This document shows positions 44,701-56,279 of a stretch of 64,000 bases of DNA, piece after piece (the stretch's first letter is position 1; each line of letters starts with the position of its first letter). The stretch is from assembly GCA_023374045.1 (NCBI GenBank), contig CM041777.1, positions 82,702,300-82,766,299 on the forward strand, read 5' to 3'. A program made the position numbers and the translations under genes. Origin of the DNA: Limonium bicolor (lineage: Eukaryota > Streptophyta > Magnoliopsida > Caryophyllales > Plumbaginaceae). The notes below the pieces were generated by a model. That model ran no database searches. It saw only the letters and a list, made by a program, of their open reading frames with translations, and was not told the origin of the DNA.

Positions 44701-46745
44701 CTAGTATCAAATCAGTTTCCAAACAAAATCAATGCACAGGGGGCAATTAGGTATCAAAGGCAGTTGAATTAATAGTGAAGGCTGAGATGGAATTTCAACC
44801 CACGAGACAGCGAGCCCGAAGCACCTCAATACAGCCATCCAAGCAAATGTGGGCCTAAATCAGGTATTTGCTGCCCAGCCCATCGATTACATGTGCCTCG
44901 GTCAAAATAGAGATACCCAAAGATCAGAATAAAGGCAATGAGTTTTGTCATGGTGAGAAGCGAGATACACGAGTCCATCCAACCAACAGATAGTATCAAT
45001 CGACAAAAGAACCAGATACGTCAATGCGCCAAAGCCCAATAACAAAAGGGCCGTAAGTCTACATATAAACCAGATCAATCAATCCAAAAAGTTTATGGGT
45101 CTACATCCCCAAAAGGCCGGAAAAGGGGAAGACCCAAATCATATATTTAACAAATGATTGAGGCTAAATAGCAAAACCGACATCGGCACAAACCTCAACC
45201 TCTAACAAAATCGATTAGCTCAAACAAGAACCAGCCATCACCAGGACCGAGGAAGCCATCTATAACGCCAAATTAATCACTAACATCAACTGGGCAAAAT
45301 TTACCGACAATCAATAGATTAAGCAGAGGAAAACTGTCCAGTGGAATTCCAAAACCACAAATATAACACGCAAGAGGGGTAATAACGAATCGGATTGCTC
45401 TCAATGTAAACATTATCAAGCGATTGTTCAGATCTCTAGGTCCATAAGGTTGGGTATCCACCATTTTCACTAAAGCAAATTCAGTACTCGAACTGCATAA
45501 TGGTATAACACTTTCGAACACCAACATTCCTGGATTAGAGAAACATTGTAGCAAACGAGATATTTGAATCTCCAACAAATCAGGCCAAGTCAGAACACCA
45601 CCACCGAACAAGGCACATGTAAGCAAGAGAACAAACTAACCACAAGGCCTCGCACAGAATTCATGGAAGTTTCGACGGAGTGAGTCCGACACTCACCATC
45701 AGGACATAGTAAGAAAGTGAGAAAGCTTACCATCCAAGAAAGTGGGCTATACCAGTGGAGATTCGACCAGTGTCCAGGTTGGGGGCATGGAATCAGATAA
45801 ACCAAGTCGACCAGAGAAGGCCGGTGCTCACTTATGACCAGAACGAAAACAACGGAGACGCGACGAACTCCGATTGTGGGAAAGGCCGGAAAAACCCACG
45901 ACAAGGACGGGAGTCCTTTTCTTTCATTTTTGTTCGTTGTTTTGTTGTCGTTCAGGACGATGCCAAATCGAGGATGAAGAAACGAAAGGGAAGAGGGAAT
46001 GAGGGAGGATTTTCAGATAGGGATCAAATGAGAAAGAAAGAGAAGCATCGATCGAAATTTTTTGTGAACCATTATCAGAAAAATCGAGTGACGTCGACTT
46101 GAAGAAGGAGATGGTTGGGAGAGCAATCCCAAATGTGGGTATAGCAATCTTCAAGCATACCGTGGGATCTCTCTGTCATGGCCTTGGAATTCTCTAAGTG
46201 TGTGGCGGATGAAGAAGAAGATAGGGGCGGATGATGCAGCAGACCGTGGTGGCTGGTATCTCTTGAGAATGAAGAAGAGCGAAGATAATGAAGGAGACGG
46301 CTACTTGTTCATCATCGAGAAGAAAGAAATCCGAGAGATGGGTGTTGTCTATCGAGGGTTGAGGGAGCGGTAGAGGGTGAGAGTGTTATTTTTTGCGAGA
46401 GGAAGAGGAGGCTAGGGTTTTAAAGATGGGTTGGGTTTTAATGTGGGTTTGGGCTTTGACTGAAGATTGGGCTTAAGGTAAAGTTTGGTTTGGCTGAAAA
46501 ATGAGATAGGAAAAGGCTCACAACAATAGAGCTTCATATAAAATGACGGAAAGAAAACAAAAGCTATAACTTGACTCAAGGAAAATCATCAGAAACGTTA
46601 ATGTTTTTTTTGAAATGCTATGAAAAGATTATAAAATGATGGTTTCGTCTTAGCACGCACGCTAATATGTTTTGAAAAAGAAACGTGACGACCTCTCTTA
46701 TTATTTCAGAATTTGCTTTATGGGTGAGAATTTTTGGTGTCTACA
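41794..46745 (-). repeat. Family B element 5' LTR (4952 bp)
   Basis: It aligns with 28357-33330 over its full length. Most differences visible by eye are 1-2-nt indels, and this copy is 22 bp shorter overall. It carries the hairpin (42552-42589, stem partly disrupted), the junction copy (41869-41887) and the AGAGTCGCCA motif (42026-42035) at matching positions. Confidence 0.93.
42552..42589. other. Family B conserved hairpin (copy 4)
   Basis: The same 38-bp TACGTA-bounded unit; here the stem reads CTCAA/TTGAG with a shifted loop (ACTCCTG), so it is one pair shorter. Confidence 0.8.
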
Positions 46746-46750
46746 CCAGG

Positions 46751-47476
46751 AAGCTCAAGACGGAGCTCTGGGCCGACGAGACAACCAGTCTGTCTATTGA
46801 TGGCAACAGGTAAAAGTCTTTGGGGCATGCTTTATTTAGGTCGGTGAAATCCACACACATTCTCCATTTCCCATTAGACTTCTTTACCATGACCACGTTT
46901 GCCAGCCACATGGGGTAAGACACTTCTCTGATAAAACCCGCTTGCAGGAGCTTCCGGACTTCTTCTCGAGCAGCCTGGTCCCTTTCTGCCCCCGACCAGC
47001 CTTCTTCTTTGGCGGATTGACGGGTGCGCTGGGTCTACGTTGAGATTATGCTAGATAACGTCTGGGCTTATTCTGGGCATCTCCTCTGTGCTCCAGGCGA
47101 ATGTGGCCCTTCTTTTTTCCAGGAACCTTGTTAGATGGACTTGTTCTCCGCTGTCAAAAGCATTCCCAATTTTAAAGAATTTGCTGGGGTCAGTTTGTAG
47201 AGGTACCTCTTTTGGAGGATCGGCGGGGGCCTCGTACCGCCCTGTTGTTTCGTCGGGAAAGGGGAGCTTCCCCTCGAATTCTTTTTCAGACCCCGTGGTT
47301 TTGACGGTCTCATTTTCTGGCAGACCTTCCATGATCCGTACTTCACACACCTGCGTGACTTTCTGGCTTCCCCTCACCGTAACGAGCTTCTCTGACCGGG
47401 TTAGGTACTTCATTTTCAGATGGTGGGTGCTACAAATGGCTCTGAAGGCGTTTATTCCTGGTCGCCCGAGGTACAT
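46751..47476 (-). pseudogene. Gypsy protease-RT linker and RT N-terminal part
   Basis: On the minus strand MYLGRPGINAFRAI (near 47470) is the usual Tat motif after the protease, followed by an acidic linker and RRATFAWSTEEMP (near 47090), which precedes RT. RT motifs YPMWLANVVMVKK and WRMCVDFTDLNKACPKD (46840-46920) are clear. Frames are broken between 46925 and 47050 (frameshift). The frame is cut at 46745/46751 by the 18.4-kb insertion and continues at 28351. Confidence 0.9.
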
Positions 47477-47637
47477 GTTGTACCTAGAGAGCCCGGAAGG
47501 ATGAAGGCCGTCAGTTCTTCCGTGCGCCTCTCGTCTCCCTGCCCTAGAGTGATGGTGAAGTCGATGCTTCCTGTAGATTTAGCCGAGATTCCTCCTACAA
47601 AACCTCCCAGTACGGCTGAGTAGGGCTTGATCTTATC

Positions 47638-47953
47638 TTACGGTATCTCGAGTTTCCTTACTGCCTCGACGGAAATGACGTTTGCACCTGCCCCGCTGTC
47701 GACCAGGATTCCTCCCATCATGCGGTCATTCACTTGAGCCCTTATGACCAGTGGATCGTGTGTGCGGGTACAGGACTCCGTCTTCATCGTCCTCAGTGAA
47801 ATAGATTGGGGGGAGCTTCTGATGTTTCGTATCCTTCTTGTCCGGGAGTTCTCGGTGAACCTCGTGGACGTGTCTTTTCCTTTCATTGGGGGTCAAGGGC
47901 CCTACTTCTGAGAATAGTCCTGTGATTACCCCGAAGGACTTGCTATGATCCAA
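47638..47953 (-). pseudogene. Gypsy aspartic protease
   Basis: DPLVIRAQVND and ILVDSGAGANVIS (47660-47760 on the minus strand) form the protease active-site region, with the D-S-G triad intact. A preceding ITGLFSEVGPLTPNERK-type linker joins it to gag. The ORF closes at 47638 and resumes in another frame at 47476. Confidence 0.85.
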
Positions 47954-48205
47954 TTCGGGGTGGACCTCTTCTTCTGGTTTTGGCCTAGAGGACTGGCTAC
48001 CATGGTGCTGTCTTTGCTGGCCTCCCCTTCCTTTCTTCTTGTTCTCCTCAATTATCCTTAGGTCCTTGGCGAGGTTCGCGCAGTTTACGGTTCTGTGGCT
48101 GCGTGCCCATGGTACTCACAGAAGGCCACCGGCACCTCTCCCGGAAGGGTTTTCTTGGTGGGGGTAGAAGCCCCTCTCTTACGGCAGCGGCATATTTCCC
48201 TGGGT

Positions 48206-49289
48206 CTATCGATACCGTCGGGAAGGTTCTAGAGCTCGAGGCCTGCTGTCCCTGGGGGGCCGGGGTCTTGGAATAAGGCTTGTATCGGCTCCCCCCTGGT
48301 GCGATCCTCCGGCCGCAACCGCCCCTCCTGTCTGGCCTGCCTTCTTCTCACCCACGGCGGGGGCTCTAAAGCTGTTGAGGAGCTCTTTGGCCTTATTCTC
48401 CGTAACTTCCGATTTGAGGAAGTCATGGATCATCTCGGCTAACTCACCATGTGACTTTGCGCCTTGGTGGCTATCTTTCCAGCGAGGCGGGGGTGGGCCA
48501 AGCCATTACCGAAGGCTTTGATCAGTATCTTTTCATCGATATCGTCGATTTCAGCCACCTGCTTGTGGAACCGCTCACTGTATTCTTTTACAGTCTCTCC
48601 CTTCGCCTGTTTCACATCCATGAGCTCTATCGTTTCTCTTTTCACCTTTTACTGGCCGCAAAGTATTGTTGGAACTCCTCGGGTAGTTGTTTGAAACTGG
48701 AGATCGACTGGGGTGGCCTGGACGAGATCCAGCTCAAGGCTCTCTTGGAGAGTGTTCCAGGGAACAAGTTGCACAGGGCGAGGGAGCTAATCCCTTGGGT
48801 GTTCATGGCGAACATGAACTTCTTAATGTGCTGAGCAGGATCCCCAGTACTGTCGTACTTCTCCACCGCCGGGGCGACGAAATGGGGCGGGAGTTCAGCT
48901 CTGCGGATCTTCTCAGAGAAGGGGTATAGGCTCATGTCAATGGCATCATCTTCTTCTTCTTCGATAGTGATTAAGGCCTCCCCTCGGGTGCCTCTTTTCC
49001 CGTCATTGCTTCCGGCCGCATCCCGACCCTTCAGGAGATCTATCGCCTCTGACATCTCCTCCCACTTTCACTGGAATTCCTCGCCTCTCTGCATCAATTC
49101 CTGTTGCAGGAGCTCGTTTCCTTCCACGATTTTTTCATCGATTGATCTAGTGAGGCTCGCCAGCATGTTCTCCAGGTCTTTTTGGAAATGGAGTCGTGGG
49201 TTGCCTCGGGTCCAGTGCTTCCGTCGTTGGTTTGCAGATTTTTCCTTGTTCTGGGTGCCATCTTCGTACCTAACCTGCAAAAAACACAA
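48206..49289 (-). pseudogene. gag: Gypsy gag
   Basis: Three open pieces in different frames (49289-49068, 49055-48642, 48645-48206) together make a Tat-like Gag. The first has a predicted helical LTRSIDEKI-LLQQEL region. The second has the capsid motif LFPGTLSKRALSWISSRPPQ then SFKQLPEEFQQYF. The third has KQAKGETVKEYSERFHKQV and a basic Arg/Pro-rich tail with no visible zinc knuckle in the open part. The breaks (stop near 49065, overlap at 48642) suggest decay or sequence error. It starts about 90 bp after the PBS. Confidence 0.85.
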
Positions 49290-49378
49290 TTTTGTTCTCA
49301 GATGTGTCGACTTCGTATGTTTTCCAAAGTTTTATTCTTGTTGGTGGACTCGTGGTTGCTAGATCTGAGCTGTTCGTT

Positions 49379-49395
49379 TCCCACAGACGGCGCCA
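49379..49395 (-). other. Gypsy primer-binding site
   Basis: TGGCGCCGTCTGTGGGA on the minus strand starts 2 nt after the 5' LTR end (49398), a form common in plant Tat elements. Confidence 0.85.
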
Positions 49396-49397
49396 AA

Positions 49398-50034
49398 TGA
49401 AATGGTATAAACCCCAAGATCCTCACAGTCCTTTCACGTAATTTAATGATTGGGATCCTAATCTATCGCTGAGTTCTACCGAGTTACCTTGTTACCGAAA
49501 GGGGGAGTGCAAGAACAGGGATGGAAAGAGAGGTTCGTAACAACACAATGTAACAGTGAAGATTCTCAGGTATGTTCGCGTGCCTTTTATTGAAGGGTGA
49601 ATCCCTATTTATAGTGTTCCTGTTGTGCCAGGTTGGCACAAAAATATCTTGGCAAACTTACAAAATATCTGATAAATATCTTAGGATAAATATCCTATCC
49701 TAATCTCCCTACCGACCGGTCACAGACGACTGGCCGCTTACTTATATTCTACTTGGTGACCGGCCTCAGGCGACCGGTCGCTTATTACACTGCATCTTAC
49801 ATTCCCGGGTGACTGGTCGTAAACGACCGGTCGTGGCGACACTTTTGATAGCCGGCCACTGGCGATTGGTCGCTCTCTATGCCATGTTCTAGGACTCTTG
49901 GTGGCCGGTCGAAGGCGACTGGTCGCTGCTGTGTGTTTTGTTGGGTTTGTTGTTGGGGGCGCCCAGTCGTTGCCCTGGCCTTACTAGGCTATTGCTCTTT
50001 CTTTAAAGCCTCTGGACATATTTTCCCTTCTTCA
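49398..50034 (-). repeat. Gypsy 5' LTR (637 bp)
   Basis: The partner of 20300-20936, with TATAAATAG at 49605-49613 and the GACCGG cluster at 49711-49972. It is followed on the right by the mutated target duplication TTAGG (50035-50039). Confidence 0.95.
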
Positions 50035-50039
50035 TTAGG

Positions 50040-51158
50040 GACGTAAAATTCATCCTCGTGAGTTTCCTTTCCACACCGGGTTGAGACAGTATTCTATGGT
50101 GCAAGAAAATGTTTCACATGTGCATACTAGCCCAATATGGAATGATGATGACCAGCCATATACCAGTCTGATAGAATGCTTTCCCGCATACGGGCTACGA
50201 TCCACACAGGCCCAATCAAATATCTCTGCCCGTTAGTTTCCTCCAGTCCACAAACTGATGCGCCCATGTCTGTTCCAGCCCAATTGAGTGACACGCCAGC
50301 CCACTTTGAAGAGCAGGCTACACCTACAATTTCTGAGGAGGGCTTATGCCGGTCCCGTAGAACCACACAAAGGCCTGCTTACTTGACATAATACGTTTGT
50401 AACACTGCATTTCAGGACATTCTCGATGACAGAGTCTATGGTTGTACAACAAATGTCAATCTCCTCTCAGAATATGAAAGTTGACTGATGCACGGCCGCG
50501 TCCATCCAAGGCTTTCCTTTCCGCTAGTTTTGCTGTTCACAATGTGCAAGAAAGTGAACCTTCTACTTACAAGGAGGTCATCCTTTCCACGCATTGGAAA
50601 GAAGCTATGCAAAAAGAATTACGAGCTTTGGGAGAGAATAACACATGGAATATTGTCACTTTTCCTAAGGGTAAGAAGCTTGTGGGTTGGAAGTGGTTTT
50701 ACCGAATCAAGTTAAAATCTGATTGTACGCTGGAGAGATACAAGGTGCGTTTGGTGGCTAAGGGTTTTACACAGCGTCACGGTCTTGACTACATGAAACT
50801 TTCTCTTCAGTTGTCAAAATGACAACCATACGCACTCTTATTACTTTTGCTTTGCATCACAGTTGGATAATCAATCAACTTGATGTGAATAATGCCTTTT
50901 TGCATGGCGATCTTGATGAAGAGGTGTACATGAAGATACCACCAGGTCTTGAGGTTTCTAGAACTAACAAAGCCTACTTATTACAGAAATCATTGTATGG
51001 CCTGAAACAAGCATCTCGGTAGTGGTTCTCCAAGTTAGCCTTTTTCCTTCAAACTCTTGGTTTTTCACAGTCCAAGAATGATTACTCTTTGTTTTACAAG
51101 AATAACAAGGATGATTACTTGTTTGTGGCTATCTATGTGGATGATATGCTTGTTATCG
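50040..51158 (+). pseudogene. Copia integrase tail/linker and reverse transcriptase, first part
   Basis: The frame of the interrupted copia integrase resumes after the TTAGG duplication. From 50545 the RT is clear: [81 protein letters not shown], and the catalytic YVDDM at 51133-51147. Stops are visible (TGA at 50819-50821, TAG near 51020). The solo LTR at 51159 cuts it immediately after YVDDMLVIG. Confidence 0.92.
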
Positions 51159-54100
51159 GTGTAGACACCAAAAATTCTCACCCATAAAGAAAATTCCGAA
51201 ATAACAACTAGAATGAGAGGGGTCGTCGCCTTCCTTTTGCAAAACATATTATCGTGCTACCAAAATGAAACCATCGTTTACAATAAAAGTTTAAATCAAT
51301 TTTCAAGCGTTTCAGAAAAACCCAATTTTCCAAAATTGAATTTCAAACAGTATTATGTTTTAGACTTACCCTTTATCCATTTAGCTATTTTAGTTTAATT
51401 CCATTAATCATTGGCATTTTTATTTATTTTTTTGCATCTATCATTTATCATTTTTTATGTTGTTATTTTGTAAAGTAAACATTTCTATCATTGACAAAAC
51501 TCTTTTGGTCCTCTGCATATACACATTTTTAAACACTAATGTTTCTGATGATTTTACTCATGACAATCTATAGCTTTTATTTTTTCTTTCCCGTAGTTAT
51601 ATGAAATTTTATTGTAGTGATCTTTTCCATCCTTATTTTTTCGGTAGTTTGGTCTTAGCCCAAACTTCAATCAAACTCAGCAGCCTAAACCCAAGCCCAC
51701 ATCAAAACCCAATTTATCTTCTAAACCCTAAAACCTCACCTCCATAAGAGGCAACCTCAAAAACCTACTCTAGTCACTTGGGAGCCGACAAAAAAAGAGA
51801 CGTTTCTTCTTCAGACGTTCTTCTTCAGACGTTCTTCTTAAAAAGAGCAGAGCCCATCTCCAAGCCTTCAGTAGCCTTCTTCCACCCTTCATCCCTGAAC
51901 TCAGAGCAAGAAGCCAAAATCCCGATTCTCTAATCTCTACACCTTAGCAAACTTGCTGCAATCTTGAAGTCTGCTCAGAGCAAAATCAACCCCGATTGCT
52001 TCTCTGTCCCTCTCGAACTACACTAAAAATCACTTCACGGACTCATCTAAACCATTATCGTTAGATTGAAGCTTGCAATCCTCCATATGCGACCATCTTC
52101 CAGCCGAAACTTGCAACCGGTGGTCGCCTACGATCATTAAACCATCTCCTCTAACTCCACCCCTCTGTTATTCTCTCACCGACGGTAATTAGCGAACCCA
52201 ACTGGCGAACTCAGACTACATGCTCTTACCTATATCCTTCTCTTCATTCATGCCGGTGAACTATAATTATATACACTCCCTCTCTGGAAACGAAATCGAC
52301 GAATGAAGAACACACATTCTCCACTCCCGTTGTTCTCCTCACTTGTAGATATGCCAACGCAGCAGTCGAATAGGAATGTTCGTGTTCCGCTCTCCATTCT
52401 CCCATCCGAAATCACAAACCTTACCGGCGACCAAGGGACATCATGGCCCATCGTCTCCTACTCTCATCATCGGGTTACGGTTGTCAAAGATTTTCTTCTC
52501 TGTCTATTTCCTCTGTGAATTTCTATTTGGTGCAACTGAGTCATTTTCTGGTGCTAGCCTTTGTCATATAGGTTCATTGGTTATTGTGAGAATCTTGCTC
52601 TTATGAAATCGATCGTTTACCAAGTTTGCCAGTTCGGTTTCTTTAGAGACTTTCGTTTGATTCGCAGTTTGGTGCAGGAGAAATCGATTGAATCTTTGCG
52701 TATCAACATATTTATTCTCTGATTCTGGCTATCTGTATTTTGTTCTGAAGGTTACAATTAACCTACTGCTGGTTTATCCTTGTTAACTCTGCCTTTGAGT
52801 TTAGATCTGGATAATTGCTCGATAATGCATGCTTACACTGAGATTGACCCTATTCGCTTTCTCATGTGCGCACTGTATATCTTGGAATGGAAAACTCCTG
52901 TGATGGCTTTTGCTTAAATCATTTTGGTGTTGTTAAACCTTGGCCCGTGTAAGTGGATATCTGCCAGCTTATCCGGTGTTTATTGATGAATTTGTCGGCT
53001 TTGTGATGTCTGATTTTGTGTGGGCTGACCGATTCTGTTACGGTTTGAGATTTGTACTAGAGCTCATTTTTTAGGGTTCAAGACTGCTGTCTTGATTTGA
53101 TTCTAGATTTGGTTTGGCATTTGTTTTATTAGTTCGGTCTTGATGATTTAAGGACCACCTGAACTTGCTTCTGTTGGAACTACCGCTATGTTGGCATTAT
53201 TGTTGTGCTGCCTTTAAGTCAGTATTTCAGATTACTTTGTGGGTCAAATATAACCCCACTAACTTCATTCTGATGCCTGTTGGGATTTGTCTAATCGAGG
53301 TCATTTATATTGATTGAAATGTCCTGAATGCGAACTTCCTCGGTTTGGGATTGGTCTTGAAGTTTGCAAGATGACCATGTTGTTGGGTTTTGGACTTCAT
53401 GATTACCCCTTGAGTTTGGAAATTCCATTTGTAGCTTCTCTTTACTACGATTCAGCTGTATTACCATGACGGCATTGTCACTTGGCACCTTGCGCATTTC
53501 TTTCGGCTAAAAATCATGTTGCTTGTGGTGCTATTACCTGGACCTCTTTCGTGCTTATCATACTTTGGTTTTCTATTATAACCGGGGTACACTGGATTGA
53601 GGTTTGCGCATGTGGTGGACTTGTGTGGCCCGGAATGACCTTGGGCTATGCTGATGCGTTTGGGCTTGATGTTTCCTTATTGGGTTTGGAAATTCTATCA
53701 TTCAACCTTTTACTGTAATTCGACCATTTGATGTTTAATTTCCCCTTGCGCATCGATTTGGTTTGGAAACTGATTTGATACTAGCAAATAACTTGTCCGT
53801 ACGCGCTTCCATAAGAACATGAATTGGGTTATAGTTGCCCTATGCTATAATTATTTAGATAATTCATGCATCAGCTGGATGTCCTCATTAATTCTATCAG
53901 TCTAGAGGGGAGATGATATATAATCCTTTCCACATATGATCCCAAATGACTCACAATCCATCCTTTGATACTACACTTGGTTTAAGTCATAATCTAGCAT
54001 GATAAATTAATCTGAGTTTCATTTCCTTTGCTTGATTTATCTTACAATTCATAACATTTGCTGGTAGCTTGAAACTCATTTTGTGTTCACGGTGGGGGTG

Positions 54101-55249
54101 TGGGAGATGATTAGATTGCCTTCTTTCCTCCCATTGAGAGGGGCCGTATGATCCCATTACACACACCCCAACCCTCTTACATTTCATTACTAACTACTCT
54201 TGTATATCTTTGTCTTTGTTCTTTGACATGTACATAATGCTCGTGGAACAGGAAATTGCTATAAGACTAAAAAATGGGACTTTGGGCTTGGACTACCGGG
54301 GTCTCCCACTTCAAACACGTGTAAAGGTTGGTGCACTTCTTGCTGATCCTTTCAGCTCAAGTGAGGCGGCGTCGATGTGACCCCCATAGCAGCTTTAGAT
54401 TTAAACTTTTCACTTGTATTTGTATCAATTTGTAATTCGTTTATTGTTATCACTTTCGGTTGTAGTGTTGTGACTTATTCATTTTGTGATATATCTCATA
54501 ACCGTTACATTATTCTCTTGCTTGAAAACCTTGATGACTATTGAAAGATAGTAAATAGGATAAGACTAACAATTGGTTAGCAACCCATACAGTAGGACTC
54601 ATCCTGTTAGTTTTTGAGAGTTTTAGATTTGAGCAATTCTGATTCACTACCTAGATAGCTTCGATGATTCGTTCTTGTATACACATTTCTCGTACTACTT
54701 CTGAAATTCATTTCATACGTATATAACTAAGCTTTTAAAATCCATGTCCACATGTATACAATTACTAGACAAGTTCTGAATTCTTTTCTTGGATATATTT
54801 GCTTTATTCGGATAGCTTTTAAACTCCATGTCAGCATATATATTTGTTTATATAGTCTTGGAAATTTATCTTTACATATCATTTGTTCATCATTCCTTGT
54901 CTATGATTTTGTAAGTGTATGGACTGATCCTGTTTGGGCTCATGTAACTCTGGCCCAAATCTAATTTTGTTCAGGTTCGGTCCATAACCAGCCAAATGGG
55001 TGGAATAGGTGGCCCTAGAAAGCCAATCAGGTTGCCCTCTTAGTGGCCTTTAAGGTCCATTTTAGAAAAGCTCTAGGTTTGGGGTATCCTCAATGCATAC
55101 GGGTCCTAGACACGGTCCATGGGAGGAATACCCATTTCCCTTAAAATTTTCCAAATCATCCTCTAAAGTCAGAATAAAATTCACAATCAATTATATACTC
55201 ATTAGACGCACTTCAAAATCACAAATCAATTTAAAAGTTATGAGCAAAT

Positions 55250-55510
55250 TCTAGTTCAAATCAAACTCTCTCATACTCTCTCATCATACCCACTTCAAAT
55301 CAATATCTCTCATACTCTCTCATCATACCCACTTCAAATCAATATCTCTCACTCTCTCATCTAACACACTCCCAAGTCAATCCCTCTCACACTCTCTCAT
55401 CAAAACACACTCCAAAATCAATCTCTCTCATACTCACTCATCAAACACACTCCAAAATCAATCCCTCTCATACTCATCATACACTCTTCAAAATCAATCC
55501 TCTCATACTC
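55250..55510. repeat. TCTCTCATACTCTCTCATCA / ACTTCAAATCAAT tandem repeats
   Basis: Six to seven degenerate units of about 40 bp within the family B solo LTR. Confidence 0.75.
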
Positions 55511-55769
55511 CAAAACCAGATATCCTTCACGAATTCTTCAAAATCAAAGCTTTTCGCACCAACATTAAATACTCTTCATAACTCATTAGATGCACTTCAA
55601 CCTCACAAAGCATTTGAAATGCTTCAAAAGTTCCAAGATCAAACTTCAAACTCCTTCCAAACTCCAATTGTCTCATAGCTTCAAATCATCTTCCAACTTC
55701 AATTCTAAGGTTGAATCGAGCCCAATTCTAAGCCCCAAATCCATCTCATTCGTTATGCCCAATCCGACC

Positions 55770-56010
55770 CATATTTTAAGGCCTAAGCCTGGCCTAATTT
55801 CAAGGACCAAACCTGGCCCCATTTCAAGGCCCAAATCTGGCCCTTATTTCAAGGCCTAAGCCTGGCCCAATTTCAAGGACAAAACCTGGCCCATTTCAAG
55901 GCCAAATCCTGTCCAGTTTTAAGGCCCAAACTCGGCCCAATTTCAAGGTCGAAATCTGGCCCTCATTTCAAGGCCTAAACCCGGTCCGTCTCTAAGGCCC
56001 AAATTCGGCC
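55770..56010. repeat. TTTCAAGGCC(C/T)AAATCTGGCCC repeats
   Basis: About nine degenerate units of 26-29 bp, equivalent in reverse to the GGCCTGAATTGGGTTT block of the other family B LTRs. Confidence 0.75.
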
Positions 56011-56279
56011 CATTACCTCAATTCGATCCGATTTAGTTTCAAATCCAATTCAACTTCAATTTCAATTCCGAATCAAATTCAAATTCAATTTCAATCCAAT
56101 CCAATCAAATTCAGTCCAATTCCAATCCAGAATCAATTCAATTCAAAATTCTCTTCATTCCCAATTCAATTCAACTTCATTTCAATCCCAAATAATTCCA
56201 AACATCATAAATCTTAAACTCCTTGAAACTTCAAACTCTTTGAACTCAGACATCTTGAATCTCGAATTGTCTCAGCAAC

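Larger units (their letters stand above)
28357..46745 (-). mobile_element. Giant non-coding LTR element (LARD-like), family B, 18.4 kb
   Basis: The LTRs are 28357-33330 (4974 bp, 3' in its orientation) and 41794-46745 (4952 bp, 5'). The perfect 5-bp target duplication CCAGG lies at 28352-28356 and 46746-46750; closing it restores the gypsy RT frame. The Ogre-type PBS TGGCGACTCTGCTGGGG (41774-41790, minus) and the PPT AAGGGGAGCCATC (33331-33343, minus) define the orientation. The 8.5-kb internal region has no ORF longer than about 115 codons and no gag or pol motif. It is filled by hairpin-bearing tandem arrays (33438-36108) and GATGGCTCC repeats (36228-37060). The LTRs are almost identical over kilobases, so insertion was recent. 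Its enzymes must come from another element, perhaps an Ogre/Tat relative with the same PBS. Confidence 0.9.
20300..50034 (-). mobile_element. Ty3/gypsy retrotransposon, Tat lineage, with antisense gene
   Basis: The two 637-bp LTRs are 20300-20936 (3', left) and 49398-50034 (5', right); the target duplication is GTAGG (20295-20299) against TTAGG (50035-50039). A PBS, gag, PR, RT, RNase H and integrase lie in order on the minus strand between 49395 and 25603, and a plus-strand gene (21469 to about 24900) lies between pol and the 3' LTR. That layout, with the RNase H sequence and the Transposase_28-like antisense product, points to the Tat group (Grande/Retand/RIRE2-like). An 18.4-kb element interrupts the RT; without it the element is about 11.3 kb, usual for Tat. 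LTR divergence is about 15-17 changes by eye. Confidence 0.95.
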
